A DNA stretch of 64,000 nt from Hofstenia miamia (GCA_004352715.1 SCFE01000062.1:1151605-1215604); one strand, 5' to 3'; positions 9,412-22,518 are shown, counted from the first letter of the stretch. Made by a program: numbers and translations. The notes: generated from the sequence alone by a model not told the origin.

Positions 9412-12400
9412 AGTTTTGAGAACTGATTATAAATATTGATAATTCACAATTAAACATAAATTCTTGAAATCAGAAATTCTAATAATTTAAAATGAATTGC
9501 CGATTATACATTTATTTATATATATATATATATATATCACATGTAGTTGATCAAATCGGATGCTCTAATAATTTAAATATGAATTACCCATTATACGTTT
9601 CATAAACTTAGAGAAAAATTCCGCAAATAAGGAATAAGTAACTAAAGTTGAAAAAATATTTTTAAGAATCGCATTAAATATGAGGATAGAATTTGAACCG
9701 CACATAAACTTGGATGACACCGGCAAACCTACATTTCAGTAAGCTATATTTCCAATTAGTGTTGAAATGTTCAAACCATAATTTCAAAGCAATGAGTTTT
9801 GAAATTTGCAATGTTTTCTAAAACTTTATTTAGAAATGTTTTTTTAACTTATATCAAATACAATAGAATTTAAACTTTGGTAGCAAAATTTTCACTGACA
9901 ACACAAGAGTAATTAAGTGTGCCATTCAATTTTCATAAATCACCTCGATTAATCAGTTTATTCACAAAAATCCGTTTTGATTTATTTCGATCAATCGTGT
10001 AATTAATGACATAATTGAACCCTTATTCTTAGAAATGTGTTAAACGCGAGATCTATTCTTGTATGCATATTATTTTTGAAAATATATAAGATAATAATAA
10101 TAATAGTCGAACGTCTTCTTGACTTGTTAAACGCTTCATTTGCTGATATATGTGCTTGCAGATTACATATAATATAATAAATACACATAACGACTGTTAT
10201 TAGTTTTCAATCATTACGTCAAGATGGTTTTATGCTACACCCATGTTTCGATTTTGCTGTAATATACACATTTATAAATAATTGCTATTAGCAGTCAGTA
10301 TTATCGGGTTTACAATAGTGCTTCGTAACCAAGCCATTTTCGTTAGACGCAGCCTGCCGCTAGCCCTACTAATTTGGCGAAGAATGTCAACAACAATAAA
10401 TTCATCAAGACATTCAATATTAGTTGTTTTACAGTAGCAAATTTAAATGAAAAATGATAGAAAACACACTCATCTAAGAGTTATAACACGACTATATGCA
10501 GAGAAATAGAAGTTTATGCTCTAAATTTGTTAAAATACAACATTGAATTCATCATTATACCGGTACTATATGAAATTAATTTGCGAAAAGTGAATTCTAA
10601 ATGTTAGCAAATACTTTGTATCTAGTAGACAAACCTTAGCCGTGTTATAATCATGAGGTGATAATGTTATTTTTATAATAAATTTTAATTGAACTTTGTA
10701 TAAAATCAAACTCTTGTAAGCCGTAAACTCAGGGCCAGAAATTTCATCCGTATTAGAAAAAAACCGAATTAGTTATAAAAATATCGTCAGGATTACCTGA
10801 GTTCAAATGTATCAATTCTGTAAACTAAATAGTTAATAATAAAATATTATATAAAAAACTACTCTATGAGAAAAATCCCACTACAAATCATTCTTTATCA
10901 TTTTATTTCATATTTAGTAGATCACTAAATAACTCCATGACAAAGGGAGGGAAAAGTCATACTCGTCGTATAGGGTCATAGCGTTCACATTAATTAGTTG
11001 GAAAAAAATTTTAAGCAGAATTTTTTACTTAATCTTAAGTCAATTCATACGTTTCTACTGTAAATGTAAAAAAAAATTTAAGCACAACTAACTGACATTA
11101 TTATTATTCAAATATTAAAATTCCCCATAGCAAAATATACAAATAGTTTAATTCATTCTATTCGGAAGCTTTTTTGAATTTCTGCTGATTTCTTAACAAA
11201 ATCTCGAAACGCTTGTAGCTCAAAAAAAGACATTTAAAGTTCAAAACCACCACAGAAGAGCGGAAAGTGTCCCTTTCCTTCCCGTTTTCAATCCTGGCTG
11301 TATGGCCACGTAGACTTCGACTTTGCGTACGGCGCGCCCAAACGAAGAACCAGTAGAAAGAGAAAAAGAAATAGTCGGAGTCAAATATTGCTCCCATTAG
11401 GTTTAGACTGCCTGGTTTTTTAAAAATTAGTTATGAGAATAATTTGAATAACTCATATTGTAGCATATGATAGTCACATAAGCTCAATATAGATGTTTCT
11501 AGATTCACTACGATTTCATATATCCATTGGAATGTTGTAACCATTGAGTATTTTTTACATATATATTAAGATTCCATAATGATTGCGTAGATGTACTTTA
11601 ATTTGGTTTCTCCGATTAATTTACATATCCTTGGTATTAGCATTCAGTAAACACAATGAAAGAAATGTGGTTGAAAATGGAAATATTCACGAATTGGGAA
11701 AAAGACAAAAAGAGGTTTTTCAAATATAATAAGAAGGAACGTTTTTGAAATAATAAAAGTTGAAGAAATGTTTTTCAGTGACGAAATCAGTAAAAACTAC
11801 TAATTCTATTACTACCAAAACAAAGCTTTTACAGAAGATTAATTGCATGTGTAATTGTGCAAACATTTACACAATTTCATTCTGTTTAAGTCATTCCTTA
11901 ATTCAAAAGTTAAATTTTCCATAAATTTGCTTAAATGAAGAGAAATTATCTATCAAAAACCTAGTATTATTTCGAGTTAATTAAAAAATCTATTATGTCA
12001 TATTTTCTTTACAAAGAATATTTTTAAAAAATAGAATGACTTACAGTCAAATACAAAATTATGCTTTCCATCATTTTGCTTAATGAGCGGTAGGACAGTA
12101 AAAAAAATTATAAGGTACAGGTAGGTAACAAGGCCATAGTTAATTAAACCGGATACTAATGTCATATTTATGGATGAAATTTTCAGCTGGTTACAATTAT
12201 TGTTAGAGTTTTGAAGATGAATATTTATATCATGTACTGAGATTAAAAATACTTTCTGTATGTACTCTTAAAATCAAATTGTGTGGTATCATAATAGTGG
12301 GCTTTAATACCTTCTCCGGAAGAAATAAGGCCCATAATATCAATAACATTTGGTTGGCAAAAAATAGAAACTGCAAGAAGGATAGTATGCAAATAAATCA

Positions 12401-13209
12401 TATCATGACGACTATTCATTGTTAGTTAGTCATTTTGTATATCGTACTTAATATTTCTAGGTATTTTCTCACGTAAATTATATATGAATGGATTTCGTTG
12501 AGAAAATAGCAATTCCTTAACTCTCTGATTGTAGACATCAGGAATCTGAAGACCCGAGTTAAATGCTGGAGATTTTCCCTATCGTCGCAATAACAGAGCA
12601 TAGTCATGGTTTTTGTTGAACACTTCAAGTGTATTTTTGAGGCAATGGGCCTTGATATCTGTCTGTCCATTAATAGTTTGCAAGTAAATACCAATTCAGA
12701 GCTTTACTTAGATTTCTTCATTGAGAAAATTTCGAAGCATTATAATAGTTCAGGCATGTTGACCTTCAATCTCTGCAACTAGGTGTTTTATTAGTTCCAA
12801 GTGCTGCATTCATTCAACTCTTGTTCACAATTTGCACAAATGCAAATATGTAATCAATGTCCCCTCAAAGAAATAATTTAGTGCAATTTTCAATTTTAAC
12901 ATCAGAAATGCTGAAATATGGTGCTTAAATTAAGAATATGGTAAATAACGTCTTGTAATATAAATTTTAGGTATTTAAACTGAATCAAACAAACACGAAC
13001 TTGCATTATCATATTGGTAATTACAAAATTTTTCATAAAATTTAATATAACAAAGTAGATGTCTAAAATATTTTTAAAAAATGATAAAACAAATTCATAA
13101 AAATCAGGTTATTATGTTATTCTGCAAGCTCAACCAAAAAGTCTTAACGATTGTTGTTTTTCTGTTGATAATATTTCAATACATCAAAAAATATCATCAT
13201 AAAGCTAGA
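9412..13209. other. Intergenic region; first part duplicated at 26.6-27.1 kb
   Basis: From the pseudogene end to about 10065 the sequence parallels 26559-27075, with shared strings such as AATCAGAAATTCTAATAATT and CGATTAATCAGTT. A TA-dinucleotide run lies near 9517-9537. Beyond 10.1 kb no gene is recognised. A less AT-rich island at 11240-11380 contains one 79-codon minus-strand open frame that resembles nothing known to me. Confidence 0.55.
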
Positions 13210-13262
13210 GAAAAAAGTGGTTTGATAATAATTCAGCACCACTCGCAGGATTGGGTATATTA
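13210..13262 (+). pseudogene. Tiny SDR coding remnant
   Basis: The stretch around 13215-13260 reads as SGLIIIQHHSQDWV, close to the GGLIINSASLAGL strand that carries the catalytic serine in the neighbouring SDR copies, with matching DNA words (GGTTTGATAATAATTC and CGCAGGATTGGGT against GGTTTGATTATAAATTC and CGCTGGATTGG). Nothing else of the gene could be seen on either side. A chance match cannot be ruled out at this length. Confidence 0.4.
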
Positions 13263-14189
13263 AAATCAAACTCATAGGATCTCGATAGGATTTGACCCGG
13301 CGAGATAAGGTAAAATTAAAAGAAAAAATGACCCGGTGACACAATTTGCCATTTTTTAGAATTTCGAAATTTGTGTGCGTGGTTTTCCTAAAAGTATACT
13401 TGCATAGACATTACATGAAGCAGCACATCACCCTGATCTTCACTGACATCGAATGCGTCACCCTCGCATTATAAAGACATGGTTTTAAAATCTCACATAA
13501 TTTACAACGTAAAATAAAATATTGTCGAAATACTTTTTATTAACCAAAATGTAGCAAGTCCAAATCAATATTTTAAAATATCAGTCTGAGTCATTCTTCT
13601 ACTTGCAAATATATATTAAATTTAATAATTTAACGCCATTCTATTTTTGGTAGAAATTTGGGTATAGATTTAAACCGAATTTCGAAGACTTAATATTTAT
13701 TTATTAATACCCAATTACAGAAAGAGCCATGCTAATTAACGAAATCAAATTCAAATCTGAATTTATGTTGGACTTTAATTCGCACGGCGATGGATCAAAA
13801 AATTTCTGGTGATATACTGAAATTTTTTAGATAATAATAATTTCGGAAGAAAATATTTCTCAGTTGAATTCTTATATTTTAGCATACTCTGCTAAACTTT
13901 TCAATGCAGTTATTAGCAGTAATTATAAACAATCGGATTCATAGGGCCCTTTTACAGAAACAATATACAATACTTCTGAAACCATTAATCCTATTTCTGT
14001 AAGCAATAATGTTATATCTCTAATTTGAATAAAAGATTCAACCCTGTCATTTTTTACTTTTCTAAAACATTGTTACATTAGTAAAGGTAAATGATTTAAT
14101 AATAAATATAGAATACGTAGATAACAACATAAATGAATGTAGTAAATAATAATAAATTAAACTATTGATGATTTCTACTCTACGACAGC

Positions 14190-14605
14190 ATTGACGAACC
14201 CGTACGTCGTCGCGGCCGCTTTGTTATTTACAGGTAAGCAATTGGGCCGCACAACTTTTAAGTAAAGCAACAGTGTACTTTTTAGAAACGATTAGAGTTA
14301 TATTATCAACAATGAACAACAAAAAGCAATTGTATTGCATTAAGATAAGAGAGATTGCAAAGTCTAAATATTTTCCACGCGAACGTAAAAAACAATGAGG
14401 AACTTTGCATGTTAATATTTAAATTTCATTTAGGGCAACCCTATAATTTTAGTGGAATTTCATTAACATATAACTTACAAATAATATAATTTGCAACAGG
14501 GATTTAACCCTCTGTGTTCTTCACCCAAGTTCAACAACATCAATTTCTATCAATAATGCAGTTCATATTGGTAAATCCACTTAATGTATTTTAAGCCTGG
14601 AAACG
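14190..14605 (-). promoter_or_regulatory. Orphan copy of the SDR upstream region
   Basis: This segment matches, in order and on the same strand, the DNA upstream of the intact minus-strand SDR gene at 37806-38618: GGGCCGCAC...CTTTTAAGTAA, then TTTTTAGAAA, ATCAACAATGAACAAC, AATTTCATTTAGGGCA...ATAATTTTAG, and finally TTCATATTGGTAAAT. The counterparts lie at about 38.70-39.24 kb. No SDR coding sequence follows it on the minus strand, so it is an upstream region left after loss of its gene or copied without it. Its regulatory role is inferred from its position in the other copies. Confidence 0.6.
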
Positions 14606-15049
14606 AATCAACATTTCTTGACCCAACCCTAACCGACTCCGGTTATAAATGATAAAGAAGTCTTTTTCTGTATGTTGTATAATATATAATATAGTTGTGA
14701 GAAATCCCATTGAAATGTGGTTAACGTAGGATTTGATCATTTAAACTAAAATATATGCGTTCAATTTCAATGAATGTATATCCTGAACGCTAACATATTC
14801 CAATGGCGAAAGGTAGTTCTTAATAAATAGCAAAGTTGCCATGATTGAGTCATTGCCAAGTCGGAAGGCTGTCCACGGGACGTTGGTTCGTCACCTCAAA
14901 TTTGCGATGGACTTAAGCGATGAATTTTATGCAATCGAATACATTTCCTTTTGTTGACTAATTTTTTACAGAATACGAAATTTGTGAAACTGGAAACCCT
15001 AATTCAGGTCCCGCAGATAAGTTCTAGACGGAGAAAAATACGATTTCCT

Positions 15050-16268
15050 AACGCTGATTGGCTATTTCTTGATTTTGCTTTTCAACACGTTGATAAACAA
15101 ATCAGTTTTTCATCAATTTATCTAGATTTTAGCAGTCTTCCAAAATAGAAAATTTCGGTATTAATTCTGATTTTGGTAATCTTATTTCTAGTTACCTTTC
15201 TAATCTAACTCAAGTAGTTCGCATTGGATCTCAAACCTTTTCTGAATTTCCTATCTCTTCTGGTGTCCCCCAAGGCTCAATTCTTGGACCTCTTCTTTTT
15301 CTAATATTCATTGACGATTTCATTAAATGTATTTCTCGTATTTGTATGCAATATGCTGATGATATCCAAATTTTTTCTGCAAACTTGAACGACCTTCAAA
15401 TTTCTTGTGACAATGCACTACAATGGTCTATTGATAATCATATTTCTTTCAATACGTCAAAATGTGAAGGTCTCTTTTTTGCCCTGCACGTAATGCTAGA
15501 CCTCCTATTATTACATTATCTACATTTGAAATTCCTTTTAAACGTGAAGTAACTGACTTAGGAATAGCTATTTCTAATAATTTATTCTGGAAATCACATA
15601 TTTCTGAAAAAATTAAAAAGTTCTCTTCTTTGTTTTATCTGAAATCTGTAATACCCAAGTCTACTCACTGTTCAAACAAATGTTTGCTTTTTTAAAAAAC
15701 ATACTGCTTGTCATCTCTAAGCTATGCTTCCAGTGCTGGCATCTTGATTCTTCTGCCTTAAAAATTGACCGTATACTACATCGTGCTATTCGTTGGGTCT
15801 ACTCTTCGAATTCCTCATTTGAAATTCTTCTCGTTCAAGCCAAGCTTCTACCAATAAATCTTTACTTAAAATATCTTGATCTTATGTTTCTTAACAAATT
15901 ACTTATTGGGAGCTACGACTTGGATGTTAATGAATATCTATCAGTTTCCTCAAGCACCTTTAATTCTCGTTCATCCAAATATCTATCTTTTAAATCTCCT
16001 TTAATTCATAAATCAAAATCATCCCATAATTACATTTTTCGTATCATTCCTCTAGCTAATTTTATATTTCAAAATCTAGATATTAATCTTTGCACACGTC
16101 TAAATATAAATCAAATATCCTAACTTTTCATTGCTTTCTCCTGGAATCTTATGTATGTGTAATCTCGTTCCATTCTGCAATTGTCACAAAAAACCTTACT
16201 TCCTATAGTATTCTCACTATCTTTTTCAATTTTGTATTTGCATTGCTATACCTCTTAAGATAAAATCC

Positions 16269-16299
<31 letters not shown>

Positions 16300-16309
16300 C
16301 TAGCTTCTA
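15050..16309 (+). mobile_element. Degenerate CR1/Jockey-like LINE 3' fragment with ATT-repeat tail
   Basis: Plus-strand translation shows LFLDFAFQHVD (a worn form of the D-F-KAFD motif), SYLSNLTQVVRIG, SGVPQGSILGPLLF, IDDF, catalytic QYADD near 15345-15360 and a long C-terminal region to 16123. Frames change at about 15147, 15500 and 15680, so it is dead. After the coding end the sequence runs to CTCTTAAGATAAAATCC and an (ATT)n tail at 16269-16300, the usual 3' end of many CR1/Jockey-type elements. The 5' portion is missing, as expected of a truncated insertion. It is a different family from the LINE at 1-1567. Confidence 0.82.
16269..16300 (+). repeat. (ATT)n tail of LINE fragment
   Basis: About ten ATT units with one imperfection, directly after the LINE 3' untranslated region. 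Confidence 0.8.
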
Positions 16310-16549
16310 CAAATCTCTCACATGTATTCAAGGAAAAATCTAAAAATTCCTAGAAGCGAAAATCACTTTTTGCTATAGAAATGATCTACTATCTAAAGCA
16401 TTACATAGTCAAATTCATTGAAACATTGGAATGGCCGTAAAATGACTGACGTTACCTCCCAAGCTTAAATAACACATTTGTACACATTGTTTGAATTATA
16501 AACAAAATAGTTCAACACTGTTTGGAATTAGAATTCAATTTCTATATAC

Positions 16550-17356
16550 ATGATGAGTCTCAAACATAAAAATGGGATTGTTACTGGAGGCCTTAATGGC
16601 TTGGGAAAAAAGTAGCCAAAACGTTTCTAGAACAAGACGTTGACGTAGTAATCCTTGATAAAGTGACAAACAAATGGGAAAAAATTAACAATGAATGGAG
16701 AAAAAACTTCTCAGATGTGAATTTCTACTTTTTGAAATGTGATATGTGTAACAGAGAAGAAGTAATATCTTCATTTGAACAGGCCTATGCTTTACTGAAT
16801 GGTCTAGATATTGTGATCAACAATGCTGGAGCCTTCGCTGAAGACAATTGGATGTTTGGAAGTCAATTTAATTGCTGTACTAAGAGTTGCATATATTGGG
16901 GTCAATTTAATGAGCAAAGCAAATGGCAAAAATGGAGGTGTGGTTATAAATTCCGCATCAATCACTGGATTGAATACTTATGGATACCCAGCTTACTCAA
17001 GTGCTAAACATGGAGTTACAAGTTTCACCCGTTCTATTGCTGCAATACCATTTTTCCTGGAATTTCATGGAGTCCGAGTTAATTTAGTTTGTTTGGAGCC
17101 AGTTCAAACAGAAATTCTAAAAGGTCCAGATTTTGAGCAATTAGAGGAACTTGATGCTTTACCCAGCATTGATATAATTAATAATCTCAAAGAAAAATTC
17201 CTGGAAGCCATTATGGTTGAAAACATGATTTCTGTTGATAAAGCTGCTAGTTTATATTTACAAATTATAAATGACGAAACCCATGCCAAGAATTTGTATT
17301 ACATTAGGAACGAGCAAGAGGAACCGATTTACCATAAATTCAAGGACATATTTTAA
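16550..17356 (+). pseudogene. SDR pseudogene, copy B (mosaic)
   Basis: Starts M-MSLKHKNGIVTGGLNG. A one-base deletion near 16603 (compared with the copy at 25693) shifts the cofactor loop out of frame, and a deletion/rearrangement near 16852-16870 shifts it again just after NNAG. Downstream the frame is otherwise well kept: NSASITG, the catalytic YSSAK, HGVRVN and a KNLYYIRNEQEEPIYHKF tail. The first 175 bp are almost identical to copy D (25693), while the next stretch (about 16730-16830) is almost identical to copy C (21637), so the gene looks like a conversion or crossover product. An AATAAA lies at 17374. With only two lesions it may have died recently, or the lesions could be assembly errors. 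Confidence 0.85.
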
Positions 17357-20300
17357 AATTGGGAGAATTTTTTAATAAAAATTATATCTATCATTTGAAA
17401 GTAGAATTACTAAATCACCTAAAAATTTTTACTCTATTGGAACATATAGCCAAGTTTATCTCTGGAACTTTATATAGCGAATGCAGAAAAACTTTTCATC
17501 ACACGAGTTTTTTTAAAGAAAGTTTAGTTTTCAAAATAAAAAACTTAGTTAAATCGAGGCATAACCATTTTATATTTAAACGCATAGTTTAAAATGTAAA
17601 ACTAATAAAATTACCAGAATGCATTCATATCAACTACAGGGTGGTCAAGAAGTCAGGGAACACAAAGAAGTGCGCCTAAACCATCCTGGCAAATGTTTTT
17701 AGACTACTACGAGTGAAACACAGGGAATAATTATATTTAAAAACTTATATTTATATATTCCTATTCTTTTTTTTTCTTTCACGCATTAATTTCTGGCAAT
17801 GTTTCGCCAAAAGCTAATGTTACTTTATCTGATATCTTGACCGCCTTATTATTATATAATGATCTATTGTAATAAACAAGCGGTAATTTAAAAATAATTG
17901 ATAAATAACAATTTTGAATCGAGAAACACCCATTGATTATTTTTACTTATTAAGAAAAGTTCATAACCGGCCAAATCTCTTGGAAAACCACAATTTCCAA
18001 ACATTGGTGGGTAGTTCATGCACACGTTCTCATCAGCAATTATAAGAATAACTTAACAGTGAGTATTACTCATTCCCAAAATCATTGAAATAATGATCTT
18101 GAATTAAAATTCCTAAAATTGTGTTGTTAGTGTTTTGTTCTGAAGCAATTAATAAACGTCGATGAATTGATTAATCTGTTGAACCAGTACAATTTAATCG
18201 ATTGCAAACATCCTTAATCGTAACAGCGCTACTTAGCAGTTAACCACGGTTTGCGGTACATTTTATACCCCAGGCACTCTGACTAAATAGATTGACAGTT
18301 GTGTTTTGAAAAATGGAGTGTGCTACACAATATTTTATAGTTAAATTATATAAACAGATATCCTTGTCTAGAAACGTATTCTAGAATGAGTGACTTTACC
18401 GTCTTCTATATAGTAGGCTTTGGTAATCGACAAATATTAACAAGATTGAAACCTTTTTGAAAATAAATAGGAAGTCAAACGATGGAGGCTTTGCCAATGA
18501 CAATGCTAATCATGTAATAGCTAAACTCAAATTTTATTTACTGATACTCCAAAATGCATAAAATATTGGAGCATTATGCCAAAAAATTGTTTGCAAAAGT
18601 TGTGGTAGACGGATATTCAACAATAATACGATATTTTATACGAGAACACATTTGGCATTACGAAATGGATATACGTATTTCAACTAGAAAGGGATTAATG
18701 ACACAAAGTCAACCTGAAAGTTCTGCTTTACAATTATGGATAGGAATTTTTTGGGCAGCTACTCATTTCAATGGCTAGATCCGACAAAATTGTGCTCAAA
18801 TAGCTAGATACGATTAATATAATGAGGTAAGGATTTAAAACAGAATTATTGGTAGGTAATCATTAAATTTTACATTGCACTGTACACTGTACAGTGAGAG
18901 AAATTCTTTGTATAGAGGGTAGATGAAATTTTTCCATATTTCCTTAAGACTATACAGTCGCTAGCACACTCATTTGCATAAAACATTATTTAGGCGGTTT
19001 AGAAAAATAATTTGAAAAGTATGATTTTATTCCTTCATACCATACAAGAACGAATAGAGTCTGCCATCATTATCAGAACCATTACATATTAAAAGAGGCA
19101 ATACTTTAAATTTTACAATGAATACTCAAAAGATTTTTTGACGTAAAGGGATCTTAAAGTGTTTTTATGACTTTTTACATGGAGCTTTATGGTTTTTTAT
19201 GAGTAGATTCTAGGAGGATTGGTTAAAGCATAAATCTGGCACAGCTTTCGTTTGTAATTAAAATAGCTTAGAAAATTCCAGATAATCCTGAAATTTGCCA
19301 TACCCAAGCTGTAAGAGGCTCTCTGTTTTTTGGCCTGACCCAAGCCAACAGCTAACGTACAGTAAATTTCTAAAAAAAATAATATATAAAAAATCATAGG
19401 TATCTCGTATCACACAATTAATCAAATAATTTATCATTTGTTCGAAGATGGTTTTTACCCATTTCTTGAAATAGCAAATTAGACAAAGTGCACAATTGAC
19501 AAATTAAAATATCGAAGTGTAATAGGTAGAAAAAATTCACTAGACTTAAAAAATGGACGTATTTCTTTACACTGACTTTCGCATTCTTACCACTTTGAAG
19601 TGCTAATAGAAGAGATCACATTTTATTGTTTATCTTAAGCCTTAGCATTCTGCCATCATGACAGAAATTCACTTAGAAATGGAAATTGAAAAAAATTCAA
19701 TTATCATGGACGAGCATGGTAACAAAAAACCAGATAATCGTCAACAGTGACGATAGCTATTTAGATATAAATGCAAGTCATTCGATATTAGACACTCGAA
19801 TACTGTAAGTAGTCAGCTACTGAAGTTTTAGAAAGAAATGTAAAATGCAAGCTTCACAGTATACCACGCACATTAAGATCAAATGCATGTCCAAGGGTGT
19901 TAATAAACATAATATGAATTATAAAATAAATTTATTAAAGAAAATTACTTGTAACATTTTGAATATTTAGCCTATATAATACAATTCTGTTTGATTCATT
20001 CCTTAATTTCGAGGGTAAAATATTCCATATACTTAATGAAACGAAGACAAATGAAGTATTCGAAACCCTAGTGTTACTTCGAGATATTAAAAACGCTTAT
20101 TATTTTGATAACTACATTCAATTAAACTTAAATTGATCAAACTTAATAGTTCGAGAGGATTAGGTAGCAACTGCTTTTCCAGGTCTTCGTCATCGGCAAG
20201 CCTACTAGTTTGGAGGTCATAAATTGCTAACCATAAACTACACTGACTTCAATTCAAATTTCGACATAATCGGTACCATGTTTTTCCCATAGAGTTACTG

Positions 20301-21636
20301 TACATATTGTAATTCTGCACAATATGGTGGTCGAATTCTTTAATTATAGTAAAATTCTTTAATTCAAATAAAAGTTTAGTTCAAATAAATGTATAGAAAT
20401 GTATTAGAAATGTTATCATTGTTCATAAAATGCTTTATGAATTTTAATTAACAACGCGTACTCGCAGAAAAAAGATGGGAACTGGGCGCCGGTCCAAAGC
20501 TGTTCCTGGCTTAGAACCCGTTGTGCCTTTCCGGATACAACACAAAAATATTCACTTCTTAGTTCACACAATGCACTAAAATGACATCTCATCACCCACT
20601 TCTTACACCGAAATATTTAATCAATTCCAGAACTTCAGAGAGTAACCTATATGCTGTTTGCGATTCCAGCATCATCTTTCCTATCTGAGAGAGTATATTC
20701 GTGTTGTAATTCATTGGTAACCAATTATCGGGCTCGACTCTTTCCTAACTATACTGGAATTTTTTTAAAATTCAGATTACTCACAAACTCATAAAGATAT
20801 CCAAAGCGCCTTATGATGGAGGCCAAATTCAAAGAAACAGTTGTTGCTCCCGTGGGTTTCGACGTCTTACTTACCTGAACATTATCTATAAAAGAGAATT
20901 TAAAAGGATTTTAAAAATAAAAAATAGTCAATCTTTTTAAGTACTTCAAGTGCAGTAATGCCCTTTAGCCAATGTGTTCAACATTACTTGGAAGCACGTT
21001 CAAAAATAGATATTTCTTAGCATTTTAATATTTCATGAGTTGCGAGAAAATAGTTTGAAAATGTTTAAAGTTAAACAATGGTTTAAAATGATGAAAAGTT
21101 TCTTGTAAACATGTATGTAGATATATACAGACTGCAGACTAGAATGACCAAAAAATTTGCGAACGTCAACGTGTGCAAAAACTACAATTCCATTGGCTCA
21201 CAAAGGTAAAAATATAAAAAATCCTGGTCGAAACAGTAAAAATGAAGATGATAAAAATCAGATCAGGATCTGGGTCAATACGGAAATAGACCCAACTTTG
21301 CACTCGGATTCCATCTCTGCCGCAGACTCTTAAATATACCATATAACATAACTAGAACGGAACACTTCAATCACTATTACATTAAAAAGAGCACACATAG
21401 AAAACTAAAATTTAACAAATGTAAAGTTGCAGAATTGCATACACCAAGTCGCCAAGTTCTAACTCCATCAGTAACCTGGGATTGGACATGAGAGTGAACA
21501 AAATAAAAACTGTGATGTTTTATTATTGATTGCAATATTGAACTGGAGGTAAAATAATGTCTGTACACATTATCAAAGTGTTTAATTTATAAACACAATA
21601 GTTCACATTATTTGAAATTCACTTCGTGGCTAAATA
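17357..21636. other. Intergenic region, no gene recognised
   Basis: The first 250 bp resemble the 3' flank of copy C (shared word AAATCGAGGC-TAA). The rest is AT-rich, with open frames below 80 codons and no family likeness. A short inverted repeat (CACTGTACAC-TGTACAGTG) lies near 18877-18896. Confidence 0.5.
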
Positions 21637-22481
21637 ATGAATCTCAAACACAAGAAAGCAATTGTGACTGGAGGTCTTAACGGCATTGGGAAGAAGGTAG
21701 CCGAAACTCTACTCGAACAAGGAGCTGACTTAGCAGTTCTTGATATAGCTGCAAACCAATGGGAAAACATTGACAATGAATGGAAAAAAAACTTCCCAGA
21801 TGCGAAATTCCACTTTTTGAAATGTGATATGTGTAACAGAGAAGAAGTAATATCTTCATTTGAACAGGCCTATGCTTTACTGAATGGTCTCGATATTGTG
21901 ATCAATAATGCTGGTACTTTTAATGAAGAAAATTGGGAAAGATCATTGGATGTCAACTTAATTGCTGTGGTGAGAATTGCTTATATTGGAATCAACTTAA
22001 TGGCTGTGGTGAGAATTGCTTATATTGGAATCAACTTAATGAGCAAAGCGAATGGTAAAAATGGCGGTTTGATTATAAATTCGGCATCAGCCGCTGGATT
22101 GAGTACTTTTCCACTTCCAGCTTATTCAAGTGCCATGGAGTTACAAGCTTCACTCGTTCCATTGCTGCAATACCCGGTTTTCTTGATTTGCATGGAGTCC
22201 GACTAAATTCAGTTTGTTTGGGAGCGGTTCAAACTGAACTTACTAGGATCCCAGACTTAAAACAATCAACGGAACTTGATTCCTTACCTAGTATTGACAT
22301 AATTAATAATGTCAAATCCCAATTCCTTAACCACATAAAGTTTGAAAACATGATTTCTGTTGCTAAGGCTGCTAGTTTATATTTACAAATTATAAATGAC
22401 GAAAGTCATGGCAAGAATTTGTATTATATTAGCAATGAGCAAGAGGAACCGATTTACCATAAATTCGAGAACTTATTTTAA
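21637..22481 (+). pseudogene. SDR pseudogene, copy C (catalytic lysine deleted)
   Basis: Begins MNLKHKKAIVTGGLNGIGKKV and is open for 189 codons with the Rossmann loop, the acidic end of the second strand (LDIA), NNAG and NSASAAG. A perfect 39-bp tandem duplication (21964-22002 and 22003-22041) adds 13 residues (AVVRIAYIGINLM repeated). A deletion of four bases at about 22133 removes the Lys codon of the YxxxK motif and shifts the frame; the rest of the gene is intact in another frame (22188-22481). As read it would give a truncated product with no catalytic lysine. It is followed by a (TA)18 repeat. Confidence 0.88.
21964..22041 (+). repeat. Perfect 39-bp tandem duplication inside SDR copy C
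   Basis: Two identical head-to-tail 39-bp units, in frame, encoding the helix after the catalytic asparagine. No other SDR copy in the window has it. Confidence 0.95.
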
Positions 22482-22516
22482 AGTTCCTGAATAGAAAATT
22501 ACTTTTGTAGTTAAAA

Positions 22517-22518
<2 letters not shown>

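Noticed and set aside
17641-17700. Possible mariner tip (CAGGGTGGTCAAGAAGTCAGGG)
   Set aside because: No inverted partner was seen within several kilobases and no transposase coding lies nearby.
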